Positions 26,599-36,700 of a stretch of 53,105 nucleotides of DNA are shown here, piece by piece. This DNA comes from CAZOWL01 sp964583605 (GTDB taxonomy: Bacteria; Pseudomonadota; Gammaproteobacteria; Chromatiales; Chromatiaceae): positions 1 to 53,105 of the forward strand of contig CAZOWL010000019.1 in the NCBI GenBank assembly GCA_964583605.1. Direction: 5' to 3'. The notes below the pieces were generated by a model that was not told where the DNA came from, ran no database searches, and saw only the letters and a list, made by a program, of their open reading frames with translations. Position numbers and translations under genes: made by a program. Position 1 is the stretch's first letter. Each line of letters begins with the position of its first letter.

Positions 26599-27606
26599 TC
26601 AATCGGCGTGACCTGCCATCGCATCCCGATCCGCCCCCCCTAATGTCGCATTATCTCCGTCGCTGTGCCCATAGCCATAACCGTAGCCATAACCATAGCC
26701 ATAACGATAACCAAAGCCCGCCCCATACCGGTTACCAAGACTTGGCCTGTACTTATTCAGCAGCAGGCCAACGATCTTGTCTTCGCCCAGCCGACTTAAT
26801 CCGTCCTGCACAGCATACTGCGGTGTCTTCTCGGCCGCCACCACGACGACAATTTGGCCCATCTTCTGCGTCATGACCGAGCTTTCACTTGCCAACAAGA
26901 GGGGCGGCGAATCAAATATCACCACGCGGTCTCTATACCGAGACGAGAGTTCGTCCATGACGGAGCCCATCCGTTCGCTAGCCAGCAGTTCCGTGGCCTG
27001 CTCATGTTTAGTGCCCGCAGGGATCACCTTGAGGTTGGGAATGTCCGTCGCTAGGAGGACATCCCGCACCGAGCCGCCTGAGCCATCGAGTAGATCCATC
27101 AAGCCGCGCCCCGCGGAAATACCGAGGCGCCGCGCCGCTGTGGGCTTGGCGACATCCCCATCCACAAGCAGGACCGTTCGATCCCTCTCCATTGCGATAC
27201 TTATCGCCAAATTGATCGCCGAAAACGTCTTGCCCTCACCCGGAAGAGCGCTCGTGATCATGATTAGATTCGCGTTCTCGACGATATCCGCACCCCGCTT
27301 ATCGATGTTCATCAGCAGCGGCCGCTTGATAAGACGGAACTCCTCAGCGAGTTGCGATCGCTTCGCATCCGGAGTCAAAAGGCCTGCCTCTCGCATCGCG
27401 TCCCAGGGAATCTGGTGCGGCCGGTCCGCGGTGGAGTCCGAAGATCTCGCCCCCGCCGGCGCCGCCCCCAGCCCGCTGGTTCTGTCCTCCTGCGGTCCGG
27501 CCGCGGGACCGCTTGCGAGCGCAACCTCACTCGGGGCCGGCGTTCCTGTTTCCCGCCCTGGCTTCTTTCCGTAAAACTTCTCGAGACCTTTCTCTATTGT
27601 GCTCAT
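26599..27606 (-). CDS. XrtA-associated tyrosine autokinase (BY-kinase)
   Basis: 335-residue cytoplasmic bacterial tyrosine kinase of the CpsD/Wzc-kinase type. Walker A is ALPGEGKTFSAIN, Walker A' is VLLVDGDVAKPTAARRLG and Walker B is VVIFDSPPLLL. The C-terminus carries a Tyr cluster of alternating Tyr-Gly (about 294-312) where autophosphorylation would occur, followed by a 23-residue tail. The N-terminal 65 residues are a low-complexity Ala/Gly/Pro linker. It should control chain length and export with the Wzz-like partner encoded upstream. The Tyr-Gly stretch is encoded by short near-identical hexamers (26670-26718), a likely slippage site. Confidence 0.92.
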   Translation of the reverse strand: MSTIEKGLEKFYGKKPGRETGTPAPSEVALASGPAAGPQEDRTSGLGAAPAGARSSDSTADRPHQIPWDAMREAGLLTPDAKRSQLAEEFRLIKRPLLMNIDKRGADIVENANLIMITSALPGEGKTFSAINLAISIAMERDRTVLLVDGDVAKPTAARRLGISAGRGLMDLLDGSGGSVRDVLLATDIPNLKVIPAGTKHEQATELLASERMGSVMDELSSRYRDRVVIFDSPPLLLASESSVMTQKMGQIVVVVAAEKTPQYAVQDGLSRLGEDKIVGLLLNKYRPSLGNRYGAGFGYRYGYGYGYGYGYGHSDGDNATLGGADRDAMAGHAD

Positions 27607-27634
27607 GTGTACGCCTGGCCGGCTTTGTCATCTC

Positions 27635-29179
27635 TTACTGGAATACGCCCGAAAACGATGGCAAGCCCACAACGACCAGTGTGAATACCACAACCAGCCC
27701 GCCACTTAAGACAATAAAGGGTATCAGCATGAGTCGCTCTTTCCGTCTCTCCGAATAGGATTGCACAAGGGCAACCGTGCCAAATACCGGCAGACCAGTC
27801 GCCTGGTACAGCAGCCGCCTATCGTCGAACACTGGCCGGACCAGATCCATCGCTAAGGCCACGGCCACGCCCGCACCGACGGCCAGAACGAGCACCAGTC
27901 CTGCAAGTGCAGCGCGATTCGGCGCAGACGGCTTCAATGGGACCACTGGCGGATCGATGACACGAAATTTCACGCCCTCCGTCGTCTTCTCCACCTGTTC
28001 TGATAGCCTGGCAGATTCCCGCCGCTGCAGCAGCGCGCCGTGCTGTTGTGCGAGCGTTGAGTAGTTCCGCGTCAACTGCTTCATTTCCGCCTCAATGTCC
28101 GGAATGCTGTCGATCTTTTCTTCGATTTCTTTGACGCGCACTGCATAGTCAGCGACCCTTGCCTCCATAGAGGCGACAAGCGCATCCGCCTCGCTTACCG
28201 CCATACGCAGGCTGCCATAGATCGTGTCAGAGGGGACGCTTACAGCGGCGAATGCGCTTTGAAGCCCAGGGCCTGCATTCTTATTCCTCTCCCGTATCTC
28301 TGCGATGACTCGCCGTAGCTCGATAACATCTGGATGCCGATCCGTGTACCGCAGGAGGAGCTCGTCCAGCTTGGCGCGAAGATTACTGATCCGAGGGTCC
28401 TCGAACGTTTCGGGCATCAGATCCTCGGGCCCACTACCTAGAGCGTCATCCTGTTCTTCCAATTGCTCCGCGAGCTGTTTCCGACGGTTCAGCGCTTCTT
28501 GCAGAGCGAGCTCGGCGTTCTCCAGATCCGCTTTCGCCTTCTCTAAGGCCCCATAATAACCGCCGCCTTCACCGGGTAATAAGCCCGCATGCTCGCGCTT
28601 GAAATCCGCCAGCCTCTGCTCGGATTCTTTAAGCCTTGTCTCATAATCTGCAATCTCTTGATCAATAAAATTTTGGGCCGAGGCCGTCGCACGCTGGTCA
28701 CTCGTCAACGCCTCTTCAATGAAGATCGACACCAGCGACTGAACAACGCGCTTGGCCGTTTCGGGCTGTGTATGCTCGAATGCCACCGTGTACAGCGAAG
28801 GGTTTCTACGGTCGCCGCCAATGCTAATGCGTTTTTGTATGTCGGAGAGTAACGCCTCCCGCTCTCCCGCCGTCCGCACCCCCATGTCGAGGTCGCTCAT
28901 ACGGACAATCTTCTCCAAATTCGGCCGATTCAAAAGCATCCTACTCATTAGAGCGACGCGTTGAACATGGTCAGGCTGTATAGTCAAGCCTTGAAGGAGC
29001 GGCCGCAGCATGCTGTTGGTATCGACGAACACCCGGGCTGACGATCGGTACTCGTCAGGAATTGTGGCAATGTACATCCAACCAGCGATGGCAACCGCCC
29101 AACTTGCGGCCACCGCCAACCAGCGGTATCTCCAGATCCCGCGCAGGTAACCAAAAACCTGTGTTAGCAAATCATGCAT
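27635..29179 (-). CDS. XrtA-system polysaccharide chain-length determinant
   Basis: 514-residue Wzz/GumC-type polysaccharide co-polymerase of the exosortase subset. A first membrane helix (about 18-36, AVAASWAVAIAGWMYIA) is followed by a large periplasmic domain rich in coiled coil (about 165-390, with runs such as ENAELALQEALNRRKQLAEQ), and then by paired membrane helices near 424-445 and 484-505. It lacks an intrinsic kinase domain; the separate tyrosine kinase gene follows 28 bases downstream. The pair should set polymer length and couple synthesis to export in the inner membrane. Confidence 0.93.
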   Translation of the reverse strand: MHDLLTQVFGYLRGIWRYRWLAVAASWAVAIAGWMYIATIPDEYRSSARVFVDTNSMLRPLLQGLTIQPDHVQRVALMSRMLLNRPNLEKIVRMSDLDMGVRTAGEREALLSDIQKRISIGGDRRNPSLYTVAFEHTQPETAKRVVQSLVSIFIEEALTSDQRATASAQNFIDQEIADYETRLKESEQRLADFKREHAGLLPGEGGGYYGALEKAKADLENAELALQEALNRRKQLAEQLEEQDDALGSGPEDLMPETFEDPRISNLRAKLDELLLRYTDRHPDVIELRRVIAEIRERNKNAGPGLQSAFAAVSVPSDTIYGSLRMAVSEADALVASMEARVADYAVRVKEIEEKIDSIPDIEAEMKQLTRNYSTLAQQHGALLQRRESARLSEQVEKTTEGVKFRVIDPPVVPLKPSAPNRAALAGLVLVLAVGAGVAVALAMDLVRPVFDDRRLLYQATGLPVFGTVALVQSYSERRKERLMLIPFIVLSGGLVVVFTLVVVGLPSFSGVFQ

Positions 29180-29230
29180 GGCAACTTTATCGAGTCTTGC
29201 GCCGCCTGATCGGCAGCGGAGAGGCGGCCG

Positions 29231-29851
29231 CTAGAACCAGGCCTCGGGAATGATTAGGATGTCCCCGGGCAACAGACTCACATTCGCGCTGATATCACCA
29301 TCCCTGATCAGGTCGTCGAGCCTCACGGAGTACTGTCGCTCTTGGCCATCGTAGTAGCGAACGAGCACTGCCCGGTTGCCAGAAGCAAACTCGGTCATAC
29401 CGCCGACCGCGATCATAAGATCGAGGAGCGTCATATGCTTCCGGAATGGAACCGCTGCCGGCTGCATGGCCTCCCCAATGATACGGACCTGCTGCGTTGG
29501 CAGGCCCACAAAGCCGTTGACGATTACAGTGACGATAGGATTGCGCACATAGACTGCGAATTCCTTTTCCAGATCCCTCGCAAGCTGCGTCGGTGTCTTT
29601 CCGCTCGCAGGGATATCCTCGATCAAAGGCGTAGTGAGCATACCATCCGGGCGTACCGGAACGCTTCCGGACAGTTCGCTGAAGCCCCAGACAAAGATAC
29701 TTACCGCGTCCCCGGGCGCGATCTCATAGAAATAACCTTCTTGAACTGTCAGGTCACGTTGTTCCGAGGGCACCGGCGGAAGATCCGACCCGGGCATCGC
29801 GCAACCTGCCAAGAGGAGCACGGCACAGATGGTCAGCAAGCTAACGCGCAT
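29231..29851 (-). CDS. Polysaccharide export lipoprotein (Wza-like), XrtA system
   Basis: 206 residues from the ATG at 29851 (an upstream in-frame GTG at 29878 is possible). A lipoprotein signal with lipobox LLAGC places it in a membrane. The poly-export domain starts EGYFYEIAPGDAVSIFVWGF and includes VRPDGMLTTPLIEDIPASGKT, followed by one SLBB domain (VRIIGEAMQPAAVPFRKHMT ...). At this length it is much smaller than Wza and lacks a C-terminal helix for an outer-membrane pore, so the beta-barrel protein encoded downstream may provide the pore. It is the first gene after prsR, with a gap of about 226 bases that could hold a promoter; I found no convincing sigma-54 element there. Confidence 0.92.
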   Translation of the reverse strand: MRVSLLTICAVLLLAGCAMPGSDLPPVPSEQRDLTVQEGYFYEIAPGDAVSIFVWGFSELSGSVPVRPDGMLTTPLIEDIPASGKTPTQLARDLEKEFAVYVRNPIVTVIVNGFVGLPTQQVRIIGEAMQPAAVPFRKHMTLLDLMIAVGGMTEFASGNRAVLVRYYDGQERQYSVRLDDLIRDGDISANVSLLPGDILIIPEAWF

Positions 29852-30077
29852 CTTGATCGCTTGGCGCTTCCTATTCACTTCATGCTACTCCCACATGAAC
29901 GGGTTATCGAAAAAGGCCGGTCTTGTCGATGGCATTCATTTGGTGGGCCGCCGAGCACGCCTTCTGCGCTAAAGGCTTCCTCTGCCCGGGTCCGCCAACC
30001 CAGGGAGCAGGGGCACGCCGAACTAAACGCACGTCATCGCAGCCAGCTTCGCCGATGAAGCTCGAGACCTTTATTTA

Positions 30078-31460
30078 TTAACCCCCAACATCCGAGGTCA
30101 ACAGCTCCTTCAAATCGTACTTTTCGAGCAGACCATAGAGTGTCGGACGCGTGACGCCCAATAACTTCGCTGCTCGCGATACATTTCCCCCGACTCGGGC
30201 GAACGCCTGGCGGATGGCGCGACTCTCCGCCTCCTCGCGCACCTCCTGCAAGCTGGCCGGTAAAGCGGCATCGGATCTCACGTCGCCTAGCTCAAGGTCG
30301 TCGGGCGAAATCTGTCGCCCTTCCGCGAGTATCACGGCACGCTTGATGCGGCTCTCCATTTCCCGCACATTCCCCGGCCAAGGATACTGTTCGATTGCGG
30401 CGAGCGCATCTTTCGTGAAGCCGCTGAGGTTTTTGCCAAAACTCTTATTGAATCTCTCAAGGAACGCCCGCGCGAGCAACAGCGCGTCACCTTCGCGCTC
30501 CCTGAGGGGCGCAAGAGCAATCGATATATCGCTGATGCGATAAAAAAGATCTTCCCGGAAAGCCCCTCTTGCAATCAGCGCCTTAAGGTCCTGATGTGTC
30601 GCGCATACTACACGAAGATCGACGGAAATCTGCTCACGGCCACCGACCCGCTCGATGATGCGCTCCTGGAGGAAGCGTAGTAACTTAGACTGGAGCGAGA
30701 TGGGCAAATCACCAATTTCGTCCAGGAACAAGGTACCTCCATCGGCGTATTCGATCTTACCCCGCGTCTGCTTTGCTGCCCCAGTGAAGGCCCCTTTCTC
30801 GTACCCGAAGAGCTCACTCTCTAGCAGATGCTCCGGTATCGCCGCACAGTTGATTGCCACAAGGTTGCCGGACGCGCGCGAGCTCATCTCATGCAGGGCG
30901 CGCGCAAACACCTCCTTACCCGTACCACTCTCGCCAAGAATCAGCACGGTGGCATTCGTGTCCGCCACCTTTTCAACTGCCCGGCAGGCCTTTAGCATTG
31001 GGGGGCTTGTGCCGATAATTCCGCGCAACGGCGAATCGGCTTGCGGTCGTTGCAGCTTTCGATTTTCCGCCTCCAGCTCGAACAGGCGAAACGCCCTCTC
31101 GACAACAAGATTCAACGTCGCCGAGTCTATCGGCTTGAGACAAAAATCATAGGCCCCTAGCCCAATCGCTGCGACGGCGTTTTGGCGATCGTCATTACCC
31201 GTGACGACAATCACCTTCGTCTCTGGAGCCAGACCGATGATGTCCTCTAGTGTAGCCAACCCCTCTTTAACCCCCCCTGGGTCCGGCGGCAGTCCCAGAT
31301 CGAGAGTCACGACCGGAGGACGGTACCGGCGCAGCTTTGTCAGCGCCTCCTCCCGGTCGGCAGCGAAACTTAGTTGCACACCTTCAAAACACCACCGCAG
31401 TTGACTTTGCAGCCCCAGGTCGTCCTCAACAATCAAGAGGTGCCTGCCCGACGACCTCAC
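30078..31460 (-). CDS. prsR: PrsR, sigma-54-dependent response regulator
   Basis: 460-residue NtrC-type activator controlling PEP-CTERM/XrtA genes. Receiver domain (about 1-125) with the phospho-acceptor Asp in VVTLDLGLP; AAA+ domain with Walker A GESGTGKE, the sigma-54 contact loop KGAFTGAAKQ and Walker B GGTLFLDEIGD; C-terminal Fis-type helix-turn-helix NVSRAAKLLGVTRPTLYGLL. The start is GTG at 31460, overlapping the PrsK stop as GTGA, so kinase and regulator are translationally coupled. The GAFTGA loop is intact, so its target promoters should use sigma-54. Confidence 0.96.
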   Translation of the reverse strand: MRSSGRHLLIVEDDLGLQSQLRWCFEGVQLSFAADREEALTKLRRYRPPVVTLDLGLPPDPGGVKEGLATLEDIIGLAPETKVIVVTGNDDRQNAVAAIGLGAYDFCLKPIDSATLNLVVERAFRLFELEAENRKLQRPQADSPLRGIIGTSPPMLKACRAVEKVADTNATVLILGESGTGKEVFARALHEMSSRASGNLVAINCAAIPEHLLESELFGYEKGAFTGAAKQTRGKIEYADGGTLFLDEIGDLPISLQSKLLRFLQERIIERVGGREQISVDLRVVCATHQDLKALIARGAFREDLFYRISDISIALAPLREREGDALLLARAFLERFNKSFGKNLSGFTKDALAAIEQYPWPGNVREMESRIKRAVILAEGRQISPDDLELGDVRSDAALPASLQEVREEAESRAIRQAFARVGGNVSRAAKLLGVTRPTLYGLLEKYDLKELLTSDVGG

Positions 31461-33556
31461 GAAGCCACCTCAAGGCAGCGTGTCGCGCCTTGTGCAGTCC
31501 CCCCGTGCAGATCCCTACGTGGCAGATAGATGCGAAATAGCGCGCCCTTCCCTGGGGCACTGCTCACAACAATATCGCCTCCCATCGCCCGAACCATCTC
31601 ACGACTCTCAAAAGCTCCAATCCCCATACCTGTCAGTCCTTTTGTCGAGTCGAAAGGGCGAAATAGCCGCTCTCGAACGAAGTCGAGCGACATACCCTCA
31701 CCATCGTCCTCTACCTCAATAACCGCAAACCGCTCTTCTTGAAGCAATCGGACAACCACATTTCCCTCTGCCGCCGTCGCTTCCTGCGCATTCTGTATAA
31801 TGTGCCCCAAAATGGTCAACAAGCATGCTCGATCTCCGACTACTAGGAGACCCTCTTGTAGCCCTGCCAATTTCGGCCTGGGACTGCGAGCCGTGTGCAT
31901 CGCAACGCCTTCTCGTATCAGTTCATGCAATGCCAAGGTCTCCGGTCGACCGCCCTGACCGCGCACGCCTGTGCGAAGCTGCGCCATAAGCCGGTTCATG
32001 CGCTCTACCGAGCTCCGGATAGTCCGGATGACGTCCTCAATGAAAAGCGGATCGTGCTTGTGCTTCTCCGCATTGGCAAGAAGCAGCGACTGTTGCGCCA
32101 ATAGATTTTTCAAGTCATGCGCTACATAGGCGGAGAGCTGATTGAAGGCCTGGAATTGCCGGGCGCGCATCAAGGCTTGATCCGCCAGATACTGCGCAAC
32201 ATGGGTCGCCGCTTGGCGTCCAGCATTCTTCAACAGCGAGCGATCCTCCCAATTTATCTTGCGAATGTGCTCCGAACGCACAAGCAGCACGAAACCACAC
32301 AAGTCGTCGCGAAAGAACAGCGGAATGATCAGCCACGCACGCGGGATCTTATCCACCCATTCTGGCACGACGAGCCCGCGATACAAATCCGGATGCGTAC
32401 GAAATTCATCCAAATCGATAAGCCAGCCAGTCCTTTGCATGAAGGCTATCATCGGATGATCCCCCGGTTGAAGCTGCGTCTCCGGATCCGGCAAGTCCAC
32501 CCGTTCTGTCAGCTCGAAAGCCCCGTTGTCAGTTCTTAGCCAAAGAAGCCCCGCGGGACTCGCGACGATCTCGCCCAACGCCTTCACAACGGCTTCCGGC
32601 AATTCCACTCCGCCACGCGACAACGCATGTGTGAAACGCTGCCATTCCTCTCGATAATCGTATTTGAAGCTGAAGAAGTGACTACTTAGGAGCACCCGAA
32701 GGCGGGAGCGCAACTGCCCCGAGAACAATGCCAGAAGCAGCAGGACAGCAGCTGCAAAGAGAAATGCGATCTGGAGAACCGCCCCCCAGTCACCGCCGAA
32801 ATACCGAACGTAGTAACCTGCTGCCGCAATTGTCAAGAGATACAAGCCCGCCACAGAGAGGGTCGCCGAGTGCAGGACAACTTGTCGCGACACGTGCACG
32901 TCGAGCGACCAGCTTGGGTTCCTTGCAGCCGACACGGCCACGAGCGGGACGATCATGGCATTGACAAACCCCCGAGCCTCCCAAAAAGCCGGATCGATTC
33001 TCTGAAAAAGAAGCGCGTCGGAATAGAAGAAGAGGTCGTAACCGAAGACTGCTCCGAGACCGAAACAAAGATGCTTGATCTCCCATCGTCTCTGTGGAAG
33101 CCGGTTGCGAAAGACCTGCTCGACCAATAATAGGGCGAAGATCGCCTGCAGTGTCCAGCCGAGAAGGGCTACACTGATCGCAGGAGATACAACCAAATCC
33201 AGCGCCGACACGACACCCGGCAAGACCAGTATTAGGAACCCCGACAGCCCCACGACGGAGCCTATGGCTAAAACCCACGGCCGGGAATCCGCTTGCTCTT
33301 GATCGGCCAGGAGGATTCTTGACAAGAACAGGAACCAAGCCCCGTTTCGCAACAACTCGACGATCGCCGGAAGCCGCCCCGCTGGACCGAGGTCCAGTGT
33401 CATCGCCACGCCCATTGCCGCCCAAATAAAACTACCGCTAACCGCCACAAGCGCGATTAGGCCCATGAGCCGTCCACGCCAGGCGGTAGAAAGGAGCACC
33501 AAAAGCAGCCCGTACGCGAGTACTGCCGACAAGTAACTGAAGAATCCGATCGTCAT
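31457..33556 (-). CDS. prsK: PrsK, XrtA-system sensor histidine kinase
   Basis: 699 residues from the ATG at 33556; the extra upstream codons to 33607 are not family-like. The N-terminal third (about 1-300) has eight or more membrane helices, then a GAF-like domain (about 320-470), the phospho-accepting histidine in YVAHDLKNLLAQQS, and a catalytic domain with N box HIIQNAQEAT, G1 VEDDGEGMS and G2 GLTGMGIGAFES. It should phosphorylate PrsR; the signal is unknown. It follows prsT on the same strand after a 226-base gap in which no clear site was seen. Confidence 0.95.
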   Translation of the reverse strand: MTIGFFSYLSAVLAYGLLLVLLSTAWRGRLMGLIALVAVSGSFIWAAMGVAMTLDLGPAGRLPAIVELLRNGAWFLFLSRILLADQEQADSRPWVLAIGSVVGLSGFLILVLPGVVSALDLVVSPAISVALLGWTLQAIFALLLVEQVFRNRLPQRRWEIKHLCFGLGAVFGYDLFFYSDALLFQRIDPAFWEARGFVNAMIVPLVAVSAARNPSWSLDVHVSRQVVLHSATLSVAGLYLLTIAAAGYYVRYFGGDWGAVLQIAFLFAAAVLLLLALFSGQLRSRLRVLLSSHFFSFKYDYREEWQRFTHALSRGGVELPEAVVKALGEIVASPAGLLWLRTDNGAFELTERVDLPDPETQLQPGDHPMIAFMQRTGWLIDLDEFRTHPDLYRGLVVPEWVDKIPRAWLIIPLFFRDDLCGFVLLVRSEHIRKINWEDRSLLKNAGRQAATHVAQYLADQALMRARQFQAFNQLSAYVAHDLKNLLAQQSLLLANAEKHKHDPLFIEDVIRTIRSSVERMNRLMAQLRTGVRGQGGRPETLALHELIREGVAMHTARSPRPKLAGLQEGLLVVGDRACLLTILGHIIQNAQEATAAEGNVVVRLLQEERFAVIEVEDDGEGMSLDFVRERLFRPFDSTKGLTGMGIGAFESREMVRAMGGDIVVSSAPGKGALFRIYLPRRDLHGGTAQGATRCLEVAS

Positions 33557-33782
33557 CGATCTAGATTCAAAGGCGGCGCCGAACCCACCCGCCGGATCAA
33601 CAGGCAAGGCGGAAAGTCAGCAGAGCCACGCAGACGGGGAGCCACGGCAACAGCGAGCGCCGGAAAGGCGGCGACCACAAGCCCCTGTGGCGATAGCCTT
33701 GGCGCATCCGCCTCCTCATGGGGGCGAAACAGATCGATGTCGCGCACCCAAGGCTGTCTCTGTGCAACGCGCATGAAAAGGA

Positions 33783-36700
33783 TCAGTCTTTCTGCAGGAC
33801 CTCAAGCATGGCTCGTGCTTCGTCCCGCTCCGGAAACTCCCCGTCCGTCTTCAAGGCATCACCCAACAGAGCGCGTGCTTGGTCGGGATCGCCGCTTGCT
33901 TGCAGGATCTGTGCCTTGTGAAAGAGGATGCTTGCATTGCCTGGCCTCTCTTCGATCGCACGGTCGATCATACGGCGCGCCTCATCGACCTCCCCCCTGC
34001 GGAGAAGCACGATTGCCAATGTGTCGGCGATTTCGGCCGATTCCGGAGCCGCAGCGTGCGCCCGTTGCGCGTAGGCCAGTGCCTTGTCGGAATCTCGCTC
34101 TTGGAGCAGCCAGGCAAGATTGTTCAGCGCGACGGCATTCTCTGGATATTGCTCAATACTGCGTTCAAACTGAATGACTGCGTCATCGAGGCGGCCTTGC
34201 TGCATATAGACCTGCCCCAGCTCAAAGTGAGCTTGACTATCCTCCGGATGGGCGTCTAGCCACTCCTCTAAAAAGTCCCCGGCCCCTTCGGCATCGCCGG
34301 ATAGGATCCGTGCCCGGGCGACGTAAACGGCGTTCTCAGTCGACGGCTCACGTGCAAACAGGCTCTCGTAGCTCGCCCGCGCCGAGGTGATGTCTTCCTC
34401 TAACGCGGCGAGGCGCGCCTTCAACAACAGCACTGCGGGGTTGTCGACACCCGCAATCTCTTGCATCTTCTCCACAAACGGTTTCGCGTCGGCCGCAGAC
34501 CGCTGATCGATCGCGAGCCGCGCCAGCGCATTGAGCGCGGGGAAGGATTGCGGATCCAGGTCCAGCACCCGCCGCAGAGCCGCCGCCATTTCTTCTGTGT
34601 TACCAATCGCAAGCTCGGCTTGCGCAAGCGCCAAAAACACCTTGGGGTCGTTAGGGCTAAGCTCGGCGAGATCCAGAAGCGTCCCCCGGGCCCCTCGATG
34701 GCGGCCAAGAGCCATCTGCGCTTGAGCCAACAAGCCAAGCAAGCCCTCTTCCTGCGGATGGTCGCGCCGAGCATCCGAGAGCAAGGTCAGGGCCAGTGCC
34801 GGTTGGTCCTGCTTCAGATGAAATGCACCCAAGTAGAGAATTGGCTGAAGGAGATGTGGGTTGTGCTCAACTGCCTCCTCGAGGACACGCTGCGCGGAGG
34901 CCGTGTCATTCTCCATGAGCGCCAATCGTGCCAGGCCTACCGACAATGCCACGCTTTCGGGATGATGCCCCAATGCTTGCTCGTAGTACTGCTGCGCCGC
35001 GGTCAGGTCCTTCGTCTGAATGGCCAGCTCGGCCAAACCGACACTGCCAGCAAGATTTCCAGGCTCGAGCTCGACCGCCCGGCGAAAGGACTCTGCCGCC
35101 TGCTCGGTCATATCCTCTCGCAGGTAGAGAGACCCCAAGAGCGCGTGCGCCCGTGCCACATCGGGCTCCCTGTCCCTGAGCTCAATTGCCGCTCTTAGCG
35201 CGCTCTTGATGTCGCCATTGCGCACGTAGCCCAACACCAGTTGCTCAGCGGCACCCCATTGCTTCGAGTCGGCGTCAAAGGCCGCGCCACTAGCATCGCC
35301 CGCTAGTAGGGCCAGGAAGGCCTCGTCCGCAGCGCTCAGATCGCCTGTAAGCTGTGCCAAACGACCTTCGATCGCCAGCAGATCCGGATCCATCGAGCCC
35401 GAACGCTGCTTCAATTGCTCAAGTTGCCGCTCCACCCCAGCGATGTCATTCTCCGCCAGCGCCAACCGCGCCAAGATCTTCATAGCCGGCACAAAATCAG
35501 CGTCCCGTTCCAGCGCCTCCTCGAGCTCGCGTTTGGCGGCATCCAAATCCCCCAGGCCGCCGTGAGCCGTAGCCAGCGCGACGCGGATCTTCGGATCATG
35601 CGGTTGTTGCCCTTTGAGCTGCTCCAGCGTGTCCTTCGCCGCCCCATACTGCTGGAGGGCAAGCTGTGTATCAGCCAGAAGCCCCAACAATGCCGGGCTC
35701 GTGCCGGCGAAGCGGCGCGCCTCACTGAGCACCTGCAGGGCTGCGGCAGGCTGGTCGTGCCTCAGATAGTAGGCGGCCAGATACAACTTTGGCTCGAGGG
35801 CCTGTGGGTTGCGAGCCGCTGCTTCGTCCAAGTGGCGTTTTGCGCTCTCGGCATCACCCTGCGCCAAGGCCACCTTGGCAAGCATGATTCGCAATCCGAT
35901 GTTATCGGCATGGTACGTCACGCTCTCGCCTAAATAACCACGAGCCCTATCAAGATCCTTGTTCTGTAGGGCAATCGCAGCAAGACCGCTGCTCGCCGCG
36001 AGGTTGCCGGGATCGACGTCTAGTGCCTTCTCAAAAGCCTTGGACGCGTCATCGATCTCTCGACGAAGTAGGTGAACGACACCGAGCAGCGTCGGCGCAC
36101 GCGCCGAGGCAGGTTCGCGATCCTGGTAGGCCTTTGCCGCCTCCAGTGCCTGATCGAGGTCCCCGCTGCGAACGAATCCGAGAACCAGTTGCTCGGCGGC
36201 CCCTTGAAGCTTTGGATCCTGGTCTAGAGCCTCCTTCAGCGCGGCCAATCCCTCCTCGGCATCACCGCCCCCGAGGAGCGCAGCCCCCAAGCGCGCGCTG
36301 GCCGCAGCCGAGTCAGGCAGAACGGCGCGTACCTCGCGCAGATAGGACACCCCTTCTTCGCGCTTACCCTGCCTCATCAGGGCATTGGCAAGTAGATCCT
36401 TGGTTGCGACGTCCTCTGGTGCCTGCTCGAGGATCGCCCGCGCCTGTCGCTCCGCTTCGTCCGCTCGGCCCTCCCTAAGGAGGGCCATCGCCAACATCCT
36501 CCGCAAAGACAAGTCATCCGGACGGGCGGAGACAGCACGTTCCAGGTGGATCCTGGCCAAATCGGCGTCGCCAAGCGCCAGGCGTACCGCACCGGCCAAC
36601 GACAATGCGGGTATGAGATCGGGATTGCCACCCAACGCGACGTCCAAACGCTCGATCGCCTCCGCATACTGCTCGCGGTTATAGAGCAGCAGCCCCTCGG

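Noticed and set aside
29879..30077. Gap between prsR and the export lipoprotein gene, searched for a sigma-54 promoter
   Set aside because: No GG-N10-GC element with additional consensus bases was found on the minus strand.
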